A stretch of DNA of 64,000 nucleotides from Neobacillus niacini (GCF_023715415.1 NZ_JAMBOB010000001.1:372001-436000), one strand, 5' to 3'. Positions 9,309-17,825 are shown, numbered from the stretch's first letter. The notes: generated by a model from the sequence alone, not told the origin. Made by a program: numbers and translations.

Positions 9309-11147
9309 TTAACTTAATTCTGCAACCTTTTTCTTTTTGGCCATTCTTTCACGTTCATTTTTATCTAGAATCTTCTTACGTAAACGAATGGATTCTGGTG
9401 TAACTTCACAATACTCATCATCGTTTAGGTATTCTAATGACTCTTCAAGTGTCATTATTCTTGGTTTTTTAATAACTGAAGTTTGGTCTTTGTTCGCTGA
9501 ACGAATGTTTGTTGCTTGCTTTACCTTTGTGATATTAACGGTAATATCATTTTCGCGCGTGTGTTCGCCAACAATCATACCTTCGTATATTTCAGTACCA
9601 GGTTCAACGAAAATTGTACCACGGTCCTCAACATTCATAATACCATAAGTAGAAGCTTTTCCTGATTCCATTGATACTAGCACACCTTGACGTCTTCCTC
9701 CCACTTGACCTTGAACCATTGGCTGGTAGCTGTCAAATGTGTGATTAATAATTCCATACCCGCGTGTCATAGTTAAGAACTCTGTAGTATAACCAATTAA
9801 TCCGCGTGCCGGAACATTAAAGATTAAGCGTACTTGACCTGATCCATTATTAATCATATCAATCATTTCGCCTTTACGGGCACCAATGGATTCCATTACA
9901 GAACCTGTATGCTCTTCTGGTACATCAATTTGTACTCTTTCAATCGGCTCACTACGAACACCATCAATTACTTTTACAATAACTTCAGGCTTTGAAACTT
10001 GAAGCTCATACCCTTCACGGCGCATGTTCTCAATTAAAATGGATAAATGAAGCTCACCACGCCCTGATACAATCCATGCATCTGGTGAATCTGTATTTTC
10101 AACACGTAAGCTTACATCTGTTTGCAACTGAGCGTGAAGTCTTTCTTCAATCTTTCTCGAAGTTAGGTATTTACCTTCTCTTCCAGCAAATGGACTGTTA
10201 TTTACGACGAAAGTCATTTGTAAAGTTGGCTCATCAATTCTTAGGATTGGTAATGCTTCTTGGTGTTCTACCGGACAAACCGTTTCACCGACGTTGATAT
10301 CTTCCATACCGGAAACAGCAATTAAGTCTCCAGCTACTGCTTCTTGAATCTCTTGACGCTTTAACCCAAAGAAACCAAAGATTTTTGTTACACGGAATTG
10401 TTTAACTGTACCGTCTATCTTCATTAATGAAACCTGTTGGCCAACATGCATTGTACCGCGGAAAACTCGGCCAATCCCAATTCTTCCTACATAATCATTG
10501 TAGTCCAGAAGAGCAACTTGGAATTGCAGGGGCTCTTCACGATTGTCAACTGGTGATGGAATGTTCTCAACGATTGAATCATAAAGGCATTGCATATTTT
10601 CATCCTGTTTTTCAGGATCTGTGCTGGCAGTTCCATTTATTGCAGAAGCAAAAATAACTGGGAACTCAAGCTGATCTTCATTCGCATCTAGTTCAATAAA
10701 TAAATCAATAACCTCATCAATTACTTCTAAAGGACGAGCAAAATCTCGGTCAATTTTATTAACAACCACAATTGGAGTTAAATTCTGTTCTAATGCCTTT
10801 TTTAATACAAAGCGTGTTTGAGGCATTGTTCCTTCATAGGCATCCACTACTAGTAATACTCCATCAACCATTTTCATGATACGTTCAACTTCGCCACCAA
10901 AATCAGCATGACCTGGTGTATCCAGGATATTGATACGTGTATCTTTATATTGAATCGCTGTATTTTTAGCAAGAATCGTTATTCCACGTTCTCTTTCCAG
11001 ATCATTTGAGTCCATTGCACGTTCTTCTACGTGCTCATTTGAACGAAATGTTCCTGATTGCTTTAATAATTGGTCAACCAAAGTTGTTTTCCCGTGGTCA
11101 ACGTGTGCGATGATTGCTATATTGCGAATATCTTCTCTTAATTTCAA
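9309..11147 (-). CDS. typA: translational GTPase TypA/BipA
   Basis: Ribosome-associated GTPase of the EF-G/LepA class, involved in ribosome assembly and stress or cold adaptation. It opens with the G1 loop AHVDHGKTT, then DTPGHADF (G3) and NKIDRD (G4); domain II and EF-G-like domains III and V follow, ending in the TypA-specific C-terminal domain with [13 protein letters not shown] at 11156 is possible, but TTG at 11147 has AGGAG eight bases upstream and yields the MKLRED start and 612 residues seen in B. subtilis. Heads a unit with ylaH and a 98-residue gene. Confidence 0.97.
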   Translation of the reverse strand: MKLREDIRNIAIIAHVDHGKTTLVDQLLKQSGTFRSNEHVEERAMDSNDLERERGITILAKNTAIQYKDTRINILDTPGHADFGGEVERIMKMVDGVLLVVDAYEGTMPQTRFVLKKALEQNLTPIVVVNKIDRDFARPLEVIDEVIDLFIELDANEDQLEFPVIFASAINGTASTDPEKQDENMQCLYDSIVENIPSPVDNREEPLQFQVALLDYNDYVGRIGIGRVFRGTMHVGQQVSLMKIDGTVKQFRVTKIFGFFGLKRQEIQEAVAGDLIAVSGMEDINVGETVCPVEHQEALPILRIDEPTLQMTFVVNNSPFAGREGKYLTSRKIEERLHAQLQTDVSLRVENTDSPDAWIVSGRGELHLSILIENMRREGYELQVSKPEVIVKVIDGVRSEPIERVQIDVPEEHTGSVMESIGARKGEMIDMINNGSGQVRLIFNVPARGLIGYTTEFLTMTRGYGIINHTFDSYQPMVQGQVGGRRQGVLVSMESGKASTYGIMNVEDRGTIFVEPGTEIYEGMIVGEHTRENDITVNITKVKQATNIRSANKDQTSVIKKPRIMTLEESLEYLNDDEYCEVTPESIRLRKKILDKNERERMAKKKKVAELS

Positions 11148-11321
11148 ATGATTCACTCCTGCCTCTATTTCAAAAATTTAAGCTATTTATAGTTTCCCAT
11201 TAACAACTAAAGTATTATACCACATTAATGGTGGAAAACTAAAAGCATTTTCTATAGAATAAAGCTATATTTAATTACCATAAGAATTTTTCTTATTTTT
11301 GTGACAAGGGGGATTAGCAAA

Positions 11322-11507
11322 ATGAAGCAAATTAAATGGATTTTTGTACTTTACGCTATACTTGCAACTGTAAGTATTATGGGAATTGGTGTAGCAATTG
11401 GTGAAGAAAGTATATTAGGAATCATTGGAAGTATCATCGTATTAGTACTCGTAATGGGATTAGGATTTATAACAAAAGCTAAATTTAGAGCTAATGGAGA
11501 TTTATAG
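11322..11507 (+). CDS. ylaF: YlaF-like small membrane protein (DUF5325 type)
   Basis: 61-residue protein made of two transmembrane segments (about residues 6-25 and 30-49) and a short basic tail, like YlaF next to typA in B. subtilis. Function unknown. ATG at 11322 is preceded by GGGGG at 11308-11312; an in-frame GTG at 11301 overlaps that ribosome site and is rejected. Divergent from typA. Confidence 0.8.
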   Translation: MKQIKWIFVLYAILATVSIMGIGVAIGEESILGIIGSIIVLVLVMGLGFITKAKFRANGDL

Positions 11508-11508
11508 G

Positions 11509-11541
11509 ACAAGCTGCAGCGCAAAATGCAATCTAGCTCGA
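11509..11541. repeat. possible decayed intergenic repeat
   Basis: The stretch with GACAAGCTGCAGCGC and CTAGCTCGACA resembles the two ends of a short interspersed repeat common in Bacillus intergenic regions, with the middle lost. Recognised from memory only; compare with 59380-59520. Confidence 0.25.
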
Positions 11542-11543
11542 CA

Positions 11544-11573
11544 AAAAAAGAAGCCTATCCAGGCTTCTTTTTT
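11544..11573. terminator. bidirectional terminator, ylaF / yktC
   Basis: A 13-bp perfect stem (11544-11556 with 11561-11573), loop ATCC, with A- and T-runs between converging genes; it overlaps the yktC stop. Confidence 0.92.
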
Positions 11574-12369
11574 ACCATTTTCCTTCTTTTAAATAATCAC
11601 TTATAATGGTTTGGTGTAATCCTGGTTTTGCGACGAGGAGTGTATCTTTTGAAAGGAAATCAAGCTCTATTCCTCTCAGATTGGTTACTATACCTCCTAA
11701 TTCTCCAACAATAACAGCACCTGCCGCCACATCCCAAGGTGACAGCCTCATTGAAATATAGGCATCTACTCTTCCTGTTGCTACAAAAACCATTTCAAGT
11801 GCAGCTGTACCATATGACCTTGTACCTCTTGCCTCTCTAACCAGTGGAACTAGCAGGTTATGGTCAATTCGCTGATTCTCCATTACCCAAGTTGCATTTA
11901 ATGCTATGATTGATTCTTTAACTGTTATTTTATTTAATGGAGGAAGCGGGGTGTCATTCATAAAGGCCCCCTTACCACTAACAGCATGATATAATTCATT
12001 ATGGGCAACATCGTAAATAATCCCAATTTTACCAATACCATTTTCATAAATACCTAAAGATATTGCAAAATTCCGCTGTTGATGAATAAAGTTCATCGTG
12101 CCATCTATCGGATCAATAATCCAAACAACACCATCAAGATTATCTACCTCATCCCCAAACCCTTCTTCACCAAATATCCTATGGTTTACGAAAGTCCTTC
12201 TGATTTTATTAATAAAAAATTGTTCAATCTCTTTATCTATATTTGTTACTAAATCATTGGGATTGGATTTGGTTTGGATATTTAGAGTCTTAGAAAAAGA
12301 ATCCCTAATTTTATCCCCTGCTTCCATTACCCATTGCTTAGCTTGAAGATCAATGTATTCCCAGTCCAT
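11572..12369 (-). CDS. yktC: inositol monophosphatase family protein YktC
   Basis: Mg-dependent, lithium-sensitive-type phosphatase of the IMPase/SuhB superfamily; cytosolic. 265 residues with the metal-site motifs GEEG (about 68-71), DPIDGTMNF (about 86-94) and SPWDVAAG (about 207-214). In B. subtilis YktC is an inositol-1-phosphatase; other substrates such as NADP or PAP are possible in this superfamily. Linked on the left to typA and on the right to ykzI and yktB, as in B. subtilis. Confidence 0.92.
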   Translation of the reverse strand: MDWEYIDLQAKQWVMEAGDKIRDSFSKTLNIQTKSNPNDLVTNIDKEIEQFFINKIRRTFVNHRIFGEEGFGDEVDNLDGVVWIIDPIDGTMNFIHQQRNFAISLGIYENGIGKIGIIYDVAHNELYHAVSGKGAFMNDTPLPPLNKITVKESIIALNATWVMENQRIDHNLLVPLVREARGTRSYGTAALEMVFVATGRVDAYISMRLSPWDVAAGAVIVGELGGIVTNLRGIELDFLSKDTLLVAKPGLHQTIISDYLKEGKW

Positions 12370-12465
12370 ATTTTCCCTCCCATATTATGTAATACATACT
12401 TAGCTTAATCAAAATTAGGTAAGCATTCAACTTTTAACAGTCCTATACAATTAGGACAAAACAAT

Positions 12466-12501
12466 AAACGAACTCTCTAATTTCCTACACAGAGTTCGTT
12501 T
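12466..12501 (-). terminator. terminator after the ykzI-like gene
   Basis: An 11-bp stem (12466-12476 with 12491-12501) around a 14-base loop; on the minus strand a T-rich stretch follows. Lies between the ykzI-like gene and yktC. Confidence 0.6.
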
Positions 12502-12564
12502 TATAATTTCATTATAAAAATCTTTATGTTCATTCTAAATTGTATCCCCTTTGAAAACAAATTA

Positions 12565-12759
12565 TCAAAGAGCTTTTAGTTTTAATAACTCTTGGCGGAT
12601 TTTTTCTAACTTTTGTTTACACTCCTTCATTTTTTTTTCATTTTTTTCTTCAAGAGCTTCAAATAATGTTGCCAGCTCATAATCCATTTCCAATCGTAAA
12701 TATGCCATTTTTTCCTTATCGCCAACTTTTTTTAGAGAAGTATTCATTAATTGTTTCAT
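12565..12759 (-). CDS. ykzI: small coiled-coil protein, YkzI-like
   Basis: 64-residue, highly charged and almost wholly helical; Leu/Glu/Lys heptad character from residue 17 to 60 suggests a short coiled coil. Position between yktB and yktC matches B. subtilis ykzI, on which the name rests. Function unknown. ATG has AAGGAGAAAG upstream. Divergent from yktB and followed by its own hairpin. Confidence 0.7.
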   Translation of the reverse strand: MKQLMNTSLKKVGDKEKMAYLRLEMDYELATLFEALEEKNEKKMKECKQKLEKIRQELLKLKAL

Positions 12760-12937
12760 TTTAGCTTTCTCCTTTCAACCGTTATTTAATTTTTCAGACT
12801 ATTTTTAGTAATATAATATGAACCATCATGGAAGGTTGCAACAAATATGTGCGTTAACCTATATAAGCAGTTCGTTTCAAGAATTTCCGCCAGTATGCTA
12901 CAATGAATGACAAATGTCAGCATACGGAGGGTTGATT

Positions 12938-13570
12938 ATGGACTTTAAAAACTTTACGAATGAAGATTTCGATGTTTTTCAAATAGATGGATTAGAGGCA
13001 AGAATGGACGCACTTAAAGAGAGAATTCGTCCAAAATTAGAAAGCCTAGGACACAATTTTGCTCCTGTGTTAACAACATTGACTGGGGATGAACTATTTG
13101 TTCATGTAGCCAAACATGCAAGGAGGACGATTAACCCGCCTAAAGATACTTGGGTAGCATTTGCAAATAATCCACGTGGATACAAAATGCTTCCACATTT
13201 TCAAATTGGTCTATGGCATACTCATTTATTCATTTGGTTTGCTGTTATTTATGAAGCACCCCAAAAACAAGACTTTGCTAAAAGATTTATAAAAAATTTA
13301 AATAAAATTTATAAAGAAACTCCAAAAGACTTTGTTTGGTCATTAGACCATACAAAATCGGAATCGGTGCCACATGGGAATCTTTCAAAAGAAGATTTAC
13401 GGAGTATGTTTGAAAGACTGGAACAGGTGAAAAAAGCAGAATTATTATGCGGATACGAAATTAAACGGGAAGATGTTCTTAAATTAACCAATGAAGAATT
13501 CCTACAGCAGGTTGATTACGTCTTTAATAAAGTTGCACCTTTCTATAAAATTGCTCTTACTATCAAATAA
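12938..13570 (+). CDS. yktB: YktB, UPF0637/DUF1054 family protein
   Basis: 210-residue cytosolic protein of a Firmicutes family with no established function. Characteristic segments are LTGDELFVHVAKHARRT and PPKDTWVAFANNPRGYK, rich in basic and aromatic residues. ATG at 12938 follows GGAGGGTTGATT; the in-frame ATG at 12914 is rejected because the ribosome site would lie inside the gene. Convergent with yktA. Confidence 0.92.
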   Translation: MDFKNFTNEDFDVFQIDGLEARMDALKERIRPKLESLGHNFAPVLTTLTGDELFVHVAKHARRTINPPKDTWVAFANNPRGYKMLPHFQIGLWHTHLFIWFAVIYEAPQKQDFAKRFIKNLNKIYKETPKDFVWSLDHTKSESVPHGNLSKEDLRSMFERLEQVKKAELLCGYEIKREDVLKLTNEEFLQQVDYVFNKVAPFYKIALTIK

Positions 13571-13600
13571 AAAAACTCCGAACCTTGTTCGGAGTTTTTT
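13570..13600. terminator. bidirectional terminator, yktB / yktA
   Basis: A 13-bp perfect stem (13570-13582 with 13588-13600), loop CCTTG, A- and T-runs at the ends, between converging genes. Confidence 0.95.
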
Positions 13601-13604
13601 CTCA

Positions 13605-13877
13605 TTACTTCATTTTAATCCTGTCACCAAGAGAGGCATCTTTGGCTTTTTTTATTGCTCGATAGGAAGAATAACCACTCATTTCTTCAAACTCACCACA
13701 AAGTGTTTTTTCTTCCGCTTTACTCGGGACGATTTCTTTAAATCTCCGGTAAATAGCCATTAGTTCATCTCGGTCAATTCCTTTTTCATATGCTTGTTCA
13801 ACAGCTCCGTAGAACTTAATTACATCAACAATCTCATCTGTTGTCCAATGATAATTAATTGGGTATTGGTATTCCAA
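13605..13877 (-). CDS. yktA: YktA, UPF0223 family protein
   Basis: 90-residue helical protein of the UPF0223 family, function unknown; core segments are [17 protein letters not shown] and [15 protein letters not shown]. The start is TTG at 13877 with AGGTG eight bases upstream, giving MEYQYPINY as in the family. Located between yktB and speA, the B. subtilis order, with the flavin oxidoreductase gene inserted next to it here. Confidence 0.92.
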   Translation of the reverse strand: MEYQYPINYHWTTDEIVDVIKFYGAVEQAYEKGIDRDELMAIYRRFKEIVPSKAEEKTLCGEFEEMSGYSSYRAIKKAKDASLGDRIKMK

Positions 13878-13922
13878 GTTGTTTTCACCTGCTTACTTTT
13901 TTTACATATATGTATAATACTC

Positions 13923-14882
13923 TTATTTTGCCCATTTACCACGAATTTGCTCTGCATCAGTAATCATTCGATTAAATAATTCCTTAACGGTTGGTATATC
14001 CTTAATGAGTCCCATCACTTGACCTGCCCATCCAAACCCCTCATCTTCCACTCCATCATATATATATCGTTTGTTTGCCTGTCCGCTAATATAATTTTTT
14101 AATTGTTCATAACCGCCATTTTCTTTTTCAATCTCTAAAATTTTATCTGTCCAATTATTTGAAATTACACGTGCGGGCGCCCCAAGTGTGCGTTTAATTA
14201 TAACTGTATTCGCTTCACTGCCCTCAACAAGTCTATTTTTGTATAGTTCACTAGCATGTACACATTCTTTTGTAGCTATAAACCTCGTCCCCATCTCAAT
14301 TCCTTCCGCTCCTAAACCAAGAGCTGCCATGAGTCCTCTGCCATCGCCAATGCCACCTGAGGCAATTACTGGGATAGAAACCGCATCAACCACTTGAGGG
14401 ATCAATACCATCGTTCCTATATCATCCCGTCCAAGATGACCGCCACCTTCCTGTCCCACTACCATTACCGCATCTGCGCCTAATTCTTCAGCCTTTTCAG
14501 CCTGCCTCCTAGCAGCTACAAGAACTAACTTTTTTATCGATGTTCCTTTTAACTGTTCAAATATCGGTGCAGGATTCCCACCTGTCATAGAAATAACTGG
14601 CACGTCTTCATCAATGGCTACTTGAAGCATATCTTCAAAGGGGCGATTATGCTGTCCAATTGCATAATTTATGCCGAATGGTTTAGTTGTCAGCTCCCTG
14701 ACTTTTCTAATCTCCTCCCGAAGTTGATCCGGATTATCCAGTGACATGGCAGTAATTTGACCTAGTCCACCTGCATTGGAAACAGCTGCTGCTAGTTCAG
14801 AATAGGCTAGATGGGCTAAGCCTCCTTGTATAATGGGATATTTGATATTAAGAATTTCAGTAACTCGAGTTTGCCAATTCAT
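13923..14882 (-). CDS. nitronate monooxygenase / FabK-like flavin oxidoreductase
   Basis: FMN-dependent TIM-barrel enzyme of the 2-nitropropane dioxygenase/enoyl-ACP reductase II group. 319 residues with IIQGGLAHLAYSELAAAVSNAGGLG at the N-terminus in overlapping segments, the phosphate-binding loops ASGGIGDGRG and GAEGIEMGTRF, and EGGGHLGRDD near residue 150. The family includes nitronate monooxygenases and FabK; sequence alone does not decide between them, and FabK is less likely without a fab gene nearby. ATG follows AGGAGGGG. Divergent from speA and absent at this place in B. subtilis. Confidence 0.85.
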   Translation of the reverse strand: MNWQTRVTEILNIKYPIIQGGLAHLAYSELAAAVSNAGGLGQITAMSLDNPDQLREEIRKVRELTTKPFGINYAIGQHNRPFEDMLQVAIDEDVPVISMTGGNPAPIFEQLKGTSIKKLVLVAARRQAEKAEELGADAVMVVGQEGGGHLGRDDIGTMVLIPQVVDAVSIPVIASGGIGDGRGLMAALGLGAEGIEMGTRFIATKECVHASELYKNRLVEGSEANTVIIKRTLGAPARVISNNWTDKILEIEKENGGYEQLKNYISGQANKRYIYDGVEDEGFGWAGQVMGLIKDIPTVKELFNRMITDAEQIRGKWAK

Positions 14883-15085
14883 TAAAACCCCTCCTAATTA
14901 TTGTTACCTTCATATTTCGTTACTAAAGGTTAATTTTCCTGTTTAATTGATAAACTAACGTAACACTATAAAAAGTGGTTTAATTTAGACAGAAATTTCT
15001 ATGCAAGCATTGGTATTAATGCTATAATTCATTTGTTTTGTATTTAACTAAAAGCAATTTGTATATAAAGAGGTGTGGAAATAAA

Positions 15086-16558
15086 TTGTCTCAAAACCAA
15101 ACACCGTTATTTAGCGGTTTATTAGAACATGCAAAAAAAAATCCCGTTCAATTTCATATCCCTGGTCATAAAAAAGGTGTTGGAATCGATCCTGATTTTA
15201 GAAATTTCATTGGTGATAATGCCTTATCGATAGACCTTATTAATATCGGTCCACTCGACGACCTTCATCAGCCAAAAGGTATAATTAAACAAGCACAAGA
15301 TTTGGCAGCTGAAGCATTTGGCGCTGATAGAACCTTTTTTTCCGTCCAAGGAACCAGCGGGGCCATTATTGCTATGATTATGGCTGTTTGTGGACCAGAG
15401 GATAAAATCATTGTCCCTAGAAATGTCCATAAATCCATTATGTCAGCGATTGTTTTCTCTGGCGCTATTCCTGTTTTTATTCATCCAGAAATTGATGAAG
15501 ATTTAGGTATATCCCATGGTATAACGATTGATTCGGTCGAAAAGGCTCTTAAACAACACCCTGATGCAAAAGCGATTTTAGTGATAAACCCCACGTATTT
15601 TGGGATATCCGCAGATTTAAAGAAAATAGTGGAAATTGCTCACTCTCATAATGTACCTGTTCTTGTTGATGAAGCCCATGGGGTCCATATTCATTTTCAT
15701 GACGAATTGCCTCTATCAGCTATGCAAGCAGGTGCTGATATGGCTGCAACCAGTGTCCATAAACTTGGAGGATCAATGACACAAAGCTCTATTTTAAATG
15801 TAAAAGAAGGTCTTGTTTCTGCCAAGCATGTTCAAGCAATACTTAGTATGCTGACAACCACTTCAACATCCTATTTATTACTTGCTTCCCTTGATGTAGC
15901 TCGTAAGCAGTTAGCTACTAAAGGAAAAGAACTGATTGATAAGACAATCAATTTGGCACAATCGATTCGAAAAAGAATTAATGAAATTGACCATTTGCGT
16001 TGCATTGGCGAAGAAATTTTAGGGTCAAAGGCAACATTTGATTATGATCCAACAAAATTGATTATCTCAGTAAAAGAATTAGGCTTAACAGGCTATGAGG
16101 TTGAAAAGTGGTTACGAGAAAGACATAATATTGAAGTAGAAATGTCTGACCTTTATAACATTCTTTGTATCATAACACTTGGCGATACAGATAATGAAGG
16201 AGACATTTTAGTAAAAGCTTTAAAGGAGCTGGCCGAGGAAAGAGAACATCGAAAAGAAAGACTTGAACCTATACAAGTTCTTCTTCCGGATATTCCTATT
16301 TTAGCATTAACTCCAAGAGATGCTTTTTATGCGGATACGGAGGTAATTCCTTTTGAGGAATCAGAAGGTAGAATTATTGCCGAATTTATCATGGTTTATC
16401 CCCCAGGGATCCCTATATTTATCCCAGGTGAAATCATTACGAAAGAGAATCTCCACTATATTCAGGAAAATCTTGAGGCGGGTTTACCCGTACAAGGACC
16501 TGAGGATGATGAAATAAAAAGCATACGTGTCATAAAGGAATATAAAGCTATAAAATAA
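15086..16558 (+). CDS. speA: arginine decarboxylase (PLP fold type I)
   Basis: Decarboxylates arginine to agmatine, the first step of polyamine synthesis. An Orn/Lys/Arg decarboxylase of 490 residues: substrate/PLP loop with HIPGHKKG near residue 24, PLP aspartate in VLVDEAHG (Asp195) and the Schiff-base lysine in SVHKLGG (Lys226), then the C-terminal domain with PPGIPIFIPGE. I choose TTG at 15086 (AAGAGGTG ten bases upstream): it gives MSQNQTPLF and exactly the B. subtilis SpeA length. The frame is open to 15038, but without a ribosome site. Convergent with the SR1 gene, sharing a terminator. Confidence 0.95.
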   Translation: MSQNQTPLFSGLLEHAKKNPVQFHIPGHKKGVGIDPDFRNFIGDNALSIDLINIGPLDDLHQPKGIIKQAQDLAAEAFGADRTFFSVQGTSGAIIAMIMAVCGPEDKIIVPRNVHKSIMSAIVFSGAIPVFIHPEIDEDLGISHGITIDSVEKALKQHPDAKAILVINPTYFGISADLKKIVEIAHSHNVPVLVDEAHGVHIHFHDELPLSAMQAGADMAATSVHKLGGSMTQSSILNVKEGLVSAKHVQAILSMLTTTSTSYLLLASLDVARKQLATKGKELIDKTINLAQSIRKRINEIDHLRCIGEEILGSKATFDYDPTKLIISVKELGLTGYEVEKWLRERHNIEVEMSDLYNILCIITLGDTDNEGDILVKALKELAEEREHRKERLEPIQVLLPDIPILALTPRDAFYADTEVIPFEESEGRIIAEFIMVYPPGIPIFIPGEIITKENLHYIQENLEAGLPVQGPEDDEIKSIRVIKEYKAIK

Positions 16559-16562
16559 AAAT

Positions 16563-16587
16563 ACAGGATTCCGATGAGGAATCCTGT
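16563..16587. terminator. shared terminator of speA and SR1
   Basis: A perfect 10-bp stem ACAGGATTCC/GGAATCCTGT with a five-base loop. On the minus strand ATTTTTATTTT follows it, ending SR1; on the plus strand TTTCTATTTT ends speA. Confidence 0.88.
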
Positions 16588-16606
16588 TTCTATTTTAAAG
16601 TAAGAT

Positions 16607-16729
16607 TTATCGTTCTTCTTCTGAATGGTGATTATCGCAACAATTACATCTAGAATAGAGAACTGTTACTTTTTCATCTTCGAAATGATCAATTGTTGAG
16701 TCGCAAGCCTGGCATACGATTGTACCCAT
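16607..16729 (-). CDS. sr1P: GapA-binding peptide SR1P
   Basis: 40-residue peptide translated from SR1. It begins MGTIVCQACDS and contains HFEDEKVTVLY, very close to B. subtilis SR1P (39 residues), which binds glyceraldehyde-3-phosphate dehydrogenase GapA, promotes its interaction with RNase J1 and stabilises gapA mRNA. Cysteines 6, 9, 28, 30 and 31 could hold a metal. An AAGGGG ribosome site lies about 11 bases before the ATG at 16729; the open frame to 16843 crosses the promoter and is rejected. RNase J1 is encoded at 26501-28168. Confidence 0.92.
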   Translation of the reverse strand: MGTIVCQACDSTIDHFEDEKVTVLYSRCNCCDNHHSEEER

Positions 16730-16769
16730 TATTTTCAATCCCCTTTTCATTTTTGAATGTTCATTACAT

Positions 16770-16783
16770 TGAAAACGTTTTAT
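16770..16783. promoter_or_regulatory. cre-like site just inside SR1
   Basis: TGAAAACGTTTTAT matches the CcpA cre pattern TGWAANCGNTNWCA except at the last two positions. It lies about 10 bases downstream of the predicted SR1 start. B. subtilis SR1 is also under weak CcpA control, though through a site placed elsewhere. Confidence 0.45.
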
Positions 16784-16796
16784 TCTTGTTAATTCA

Positions 16797-16825
16797 ATAA
16801 TAATATAACACATTGAAATTATCAA
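16797..16825 (-). promoter_or_regulatory. SigA-type promoter of SR1
   Basis: Minus-strand TTGATA (16825-16820), a 17-base spacer and TATTAT (16802-16797). Transcription should start near 16790, about 60 bases before the SR1P start codon. Confidence 0.75.
16802..16812 (-). promoter_or_regulatory. CcpN operator, promoter-proximal site
   Basis: TGTGTTATATT on the minus strand fits every position of the CcpN consensus TRTGHYATAYW as I remember it. It lies in the spacer and touches the -10 box of the SR1 promoter, a place where a bound repressor would block polymerase. Confidence 0.75.
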
Positions 16826-16833
16826 GCCTAAAT

Positions 16834-16844
16834 TGTATGTCACA
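16834..16844 (-). promoter_or_regulatory. CcpN operator, upstream site
   Basis: TGTGACATACA on the minus strand also fits TRTGHYATAYW at every position, just upstream of the -35 box. Its start is 32 bases (three helical turns) from the start of the second site, so both lie on the same face of the DNA. Confidence 0.75.
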
Positions 16845-16863
16845 TTTAATTATTTTTAACCAA

Positions 16864-16887
16864 AAAAGACCTATAATTAGGTCTTTT
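16864..16887 (-). terminator. terminator after the DUF3055-type gene
   Basis: A 10-bp perfect stem (16864-16873 with 16878-16887), loop TAAT, followed on the minus strand by a T-run. It separates the DUF3055-type gene from SR1. Confidence 0.88.
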
Positions 16888-16896
16888 ACTTTCAAA

Positions 16897-17196
16897 TTAT
16901 TCATATTGGGTAACAAATGGGATTTGCGGGAGGGTTTCACGGAAGAATTCAGCCAAATCGGCAGCTTGTTGTTTATCTGGAATCCGGAATACATTTTGAA
17001 GGTATTCAATATCTTCAATTTCTTTAGGATCGAGGAGAGTGGAACGACCTGTTTGCATGCATACAACTAGGGGTTTTCCAAAGAACATGTTTGTGTAAAT
17101 AATCCCAAAATCATAACGAGTATGTTCAGTAGTAAATCCAATAAACCTGACCTTTACATTCTCATGCTCATCATAGAGCTTGTCAAATAATTCCAT
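16897..17196 (-). CDS. DUF3055 / SAV0927-type conserved protein
   Basis: 99-residue cytosolic protein that I place, from memory, in the small Firmicutes DUF3055 family: a two-part pattern with VRFIGFTTEHTRYDFGIIYTN in segments and RSTLLDPKEIEDIEYLQ. Function unknown. The ATG has a perfect AGGAGG seven bases upstream, and a 31-bp palindrome lies immediately before that. It occupies the place of slp between pdhD and sr1 in B. subtilis but is not a lipoprotein. Confidence 0.72.
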   Translation of the reverse strand: MELFDKLYDEHENVKVRFIGFTTEHTRYDFGIIYTNMFFGKPLVVCMQTGRSTLLDPKEIEDIEYLQNVFRIPDKQQAADLAEFFRETLPQIPFVTQYE

Positions 17197-17211
17197 AATT
17201 ATCCTCCTTTT

Positions 17212-17242
17212 ATTATAATAATATTTAGAATATTATTATAAT
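17212..17242. promoter_or_regulatory. 31-bp perfect AT-rich palindrome upstream of the DUF3055-type gene
   Basis: Two 14-base arms (17212-17225 and 17229-17242) around the three bases TAG, every position paired and almost all A/T. It ends a few bases before the AGGAGG site. It could be a repressor operator or a leader hairpin masking the ribosome site; it does not fit the Fur or PerR spacing. Confidence 0.6.
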
Positions 17243-17285
17243 TTATTTTTTCATTTAAAACAAATGACATTTATGTGTCTTAATG

Positions 17286-17315
17286 TTGTCACCATGGTTT
17301 TTACAATGCTAGAAT
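17286..17315 (+). promoter_or_regulatory. promoter of the DUF1885-type gene
   Basis: TTGTCA, an 18-base spacer and TAGAAT, about 45 bases before the start codon. Confidence 0.5.
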
Positions 17316-17359
17316 AAAGGAGATATCAAATGATCAAATGGGACATAGGGGGGATGAAG

Positions 17360-17794
17360 ATGGCTGAAAACGCATTTGTTAAACTTGTGCCTTCATCTGC
17401 AAAGCAAACAGTTACTGTAGAGGAAGTAAAGGAACTCTTAAATTACTATAAAGATATTACTAGTAAAACAGGAAACCAAGTTGATTGGGAATATGGTGAC
17501 TCTGCTTTTCCTTACGAAATTAAAGAGAAAGATGATGGAAAAGGAAAATGGTTTTACTTATATTCTACTAATGAACGCTATTACGCTATCTTGATTGGTG
17601 TTGATCAGGAAAGTATTCGTGATGAAGATGGTACTGATAGAATTCAAACCTACATACAAGTAACTCTTCCAGAACAATCCACTTTCGGTGATAAGGGCAA
17701 AGCTAATGAATTCTGCAAATTCCTTGCAAAGAAATTACAAGGAGAGCTGCACCTTTTTAATGAGAGAATCATGTATTATTATCCAAGGAAGTAA
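17360..17794 (+). CDS. DUF1885-type conserved protein
   Basis: 144-residue cytosolic protein resembling the Bacillus DUF1885 family; function unknown. Recognisable blocks are AFVKLVPSSAKQTVTVEEVK at the start and GDKGKANEFCKFLAKKLQ near the end, followed by an aromatic C-terminus (MYYYPRK). I choose ATG at 17360, six bases after GGGGGG; upstream in-frame ATGs at 17330 and 17354 lie before or against that site. Single gene closed by a terminator. Confidence 0.78.
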   Translation: MAENAFVKLVPSSAKQTVTVEEVKELLNYYKDITSKTGNQVDWEYGDSAFPYEIKEKDDGKGKWFYLYSTNERYYAILIGVDQESIRDEDGTDRIQTYIQVTLPEQSTFGDKGKANEFCKFLAKKLQGELHLFNERIMYYYPRK

Positions 17795-17801
17795 AAAAAC
17801 T

Positions 17802-17825
17802 AACTCCCAGCCCGGGAGTTTTTTT
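17802..17825 (+). terminator. terminator after the DUF1885-type gene
   Basis: AACTCCC/GGGAGTT stem followed by a run of seven Ts. It just reaches the 3' end of the converging membrane-protein gene. Confidence 0.85.

Larger units (their letters stand above)
16552..16790 (-). ncRNA. sr1: dual-function small RNA SR1
   Basis: Predicted transcript of roughly 240 bases from the promoter at 16797-16825 to the terminator at 16563-16587. In B. subtilis SR1 base-pairs with ahrC mRNA, lowering translation of the arginine catabolic activator, and also encodes the peptide SR1P. Both the peptide frame and the location after speA are conserved here. The ahrC-pairing segments cannot be checked because ahrC is outside the window. 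Ends are inferred from sequence, not mapped. Confidence 0.82.

Noticed and set aside
17212..17242. Fur or PerR box
   Set aside because: The arm spacing and sequence do not fit the 7-1-7 pattern of those operators.
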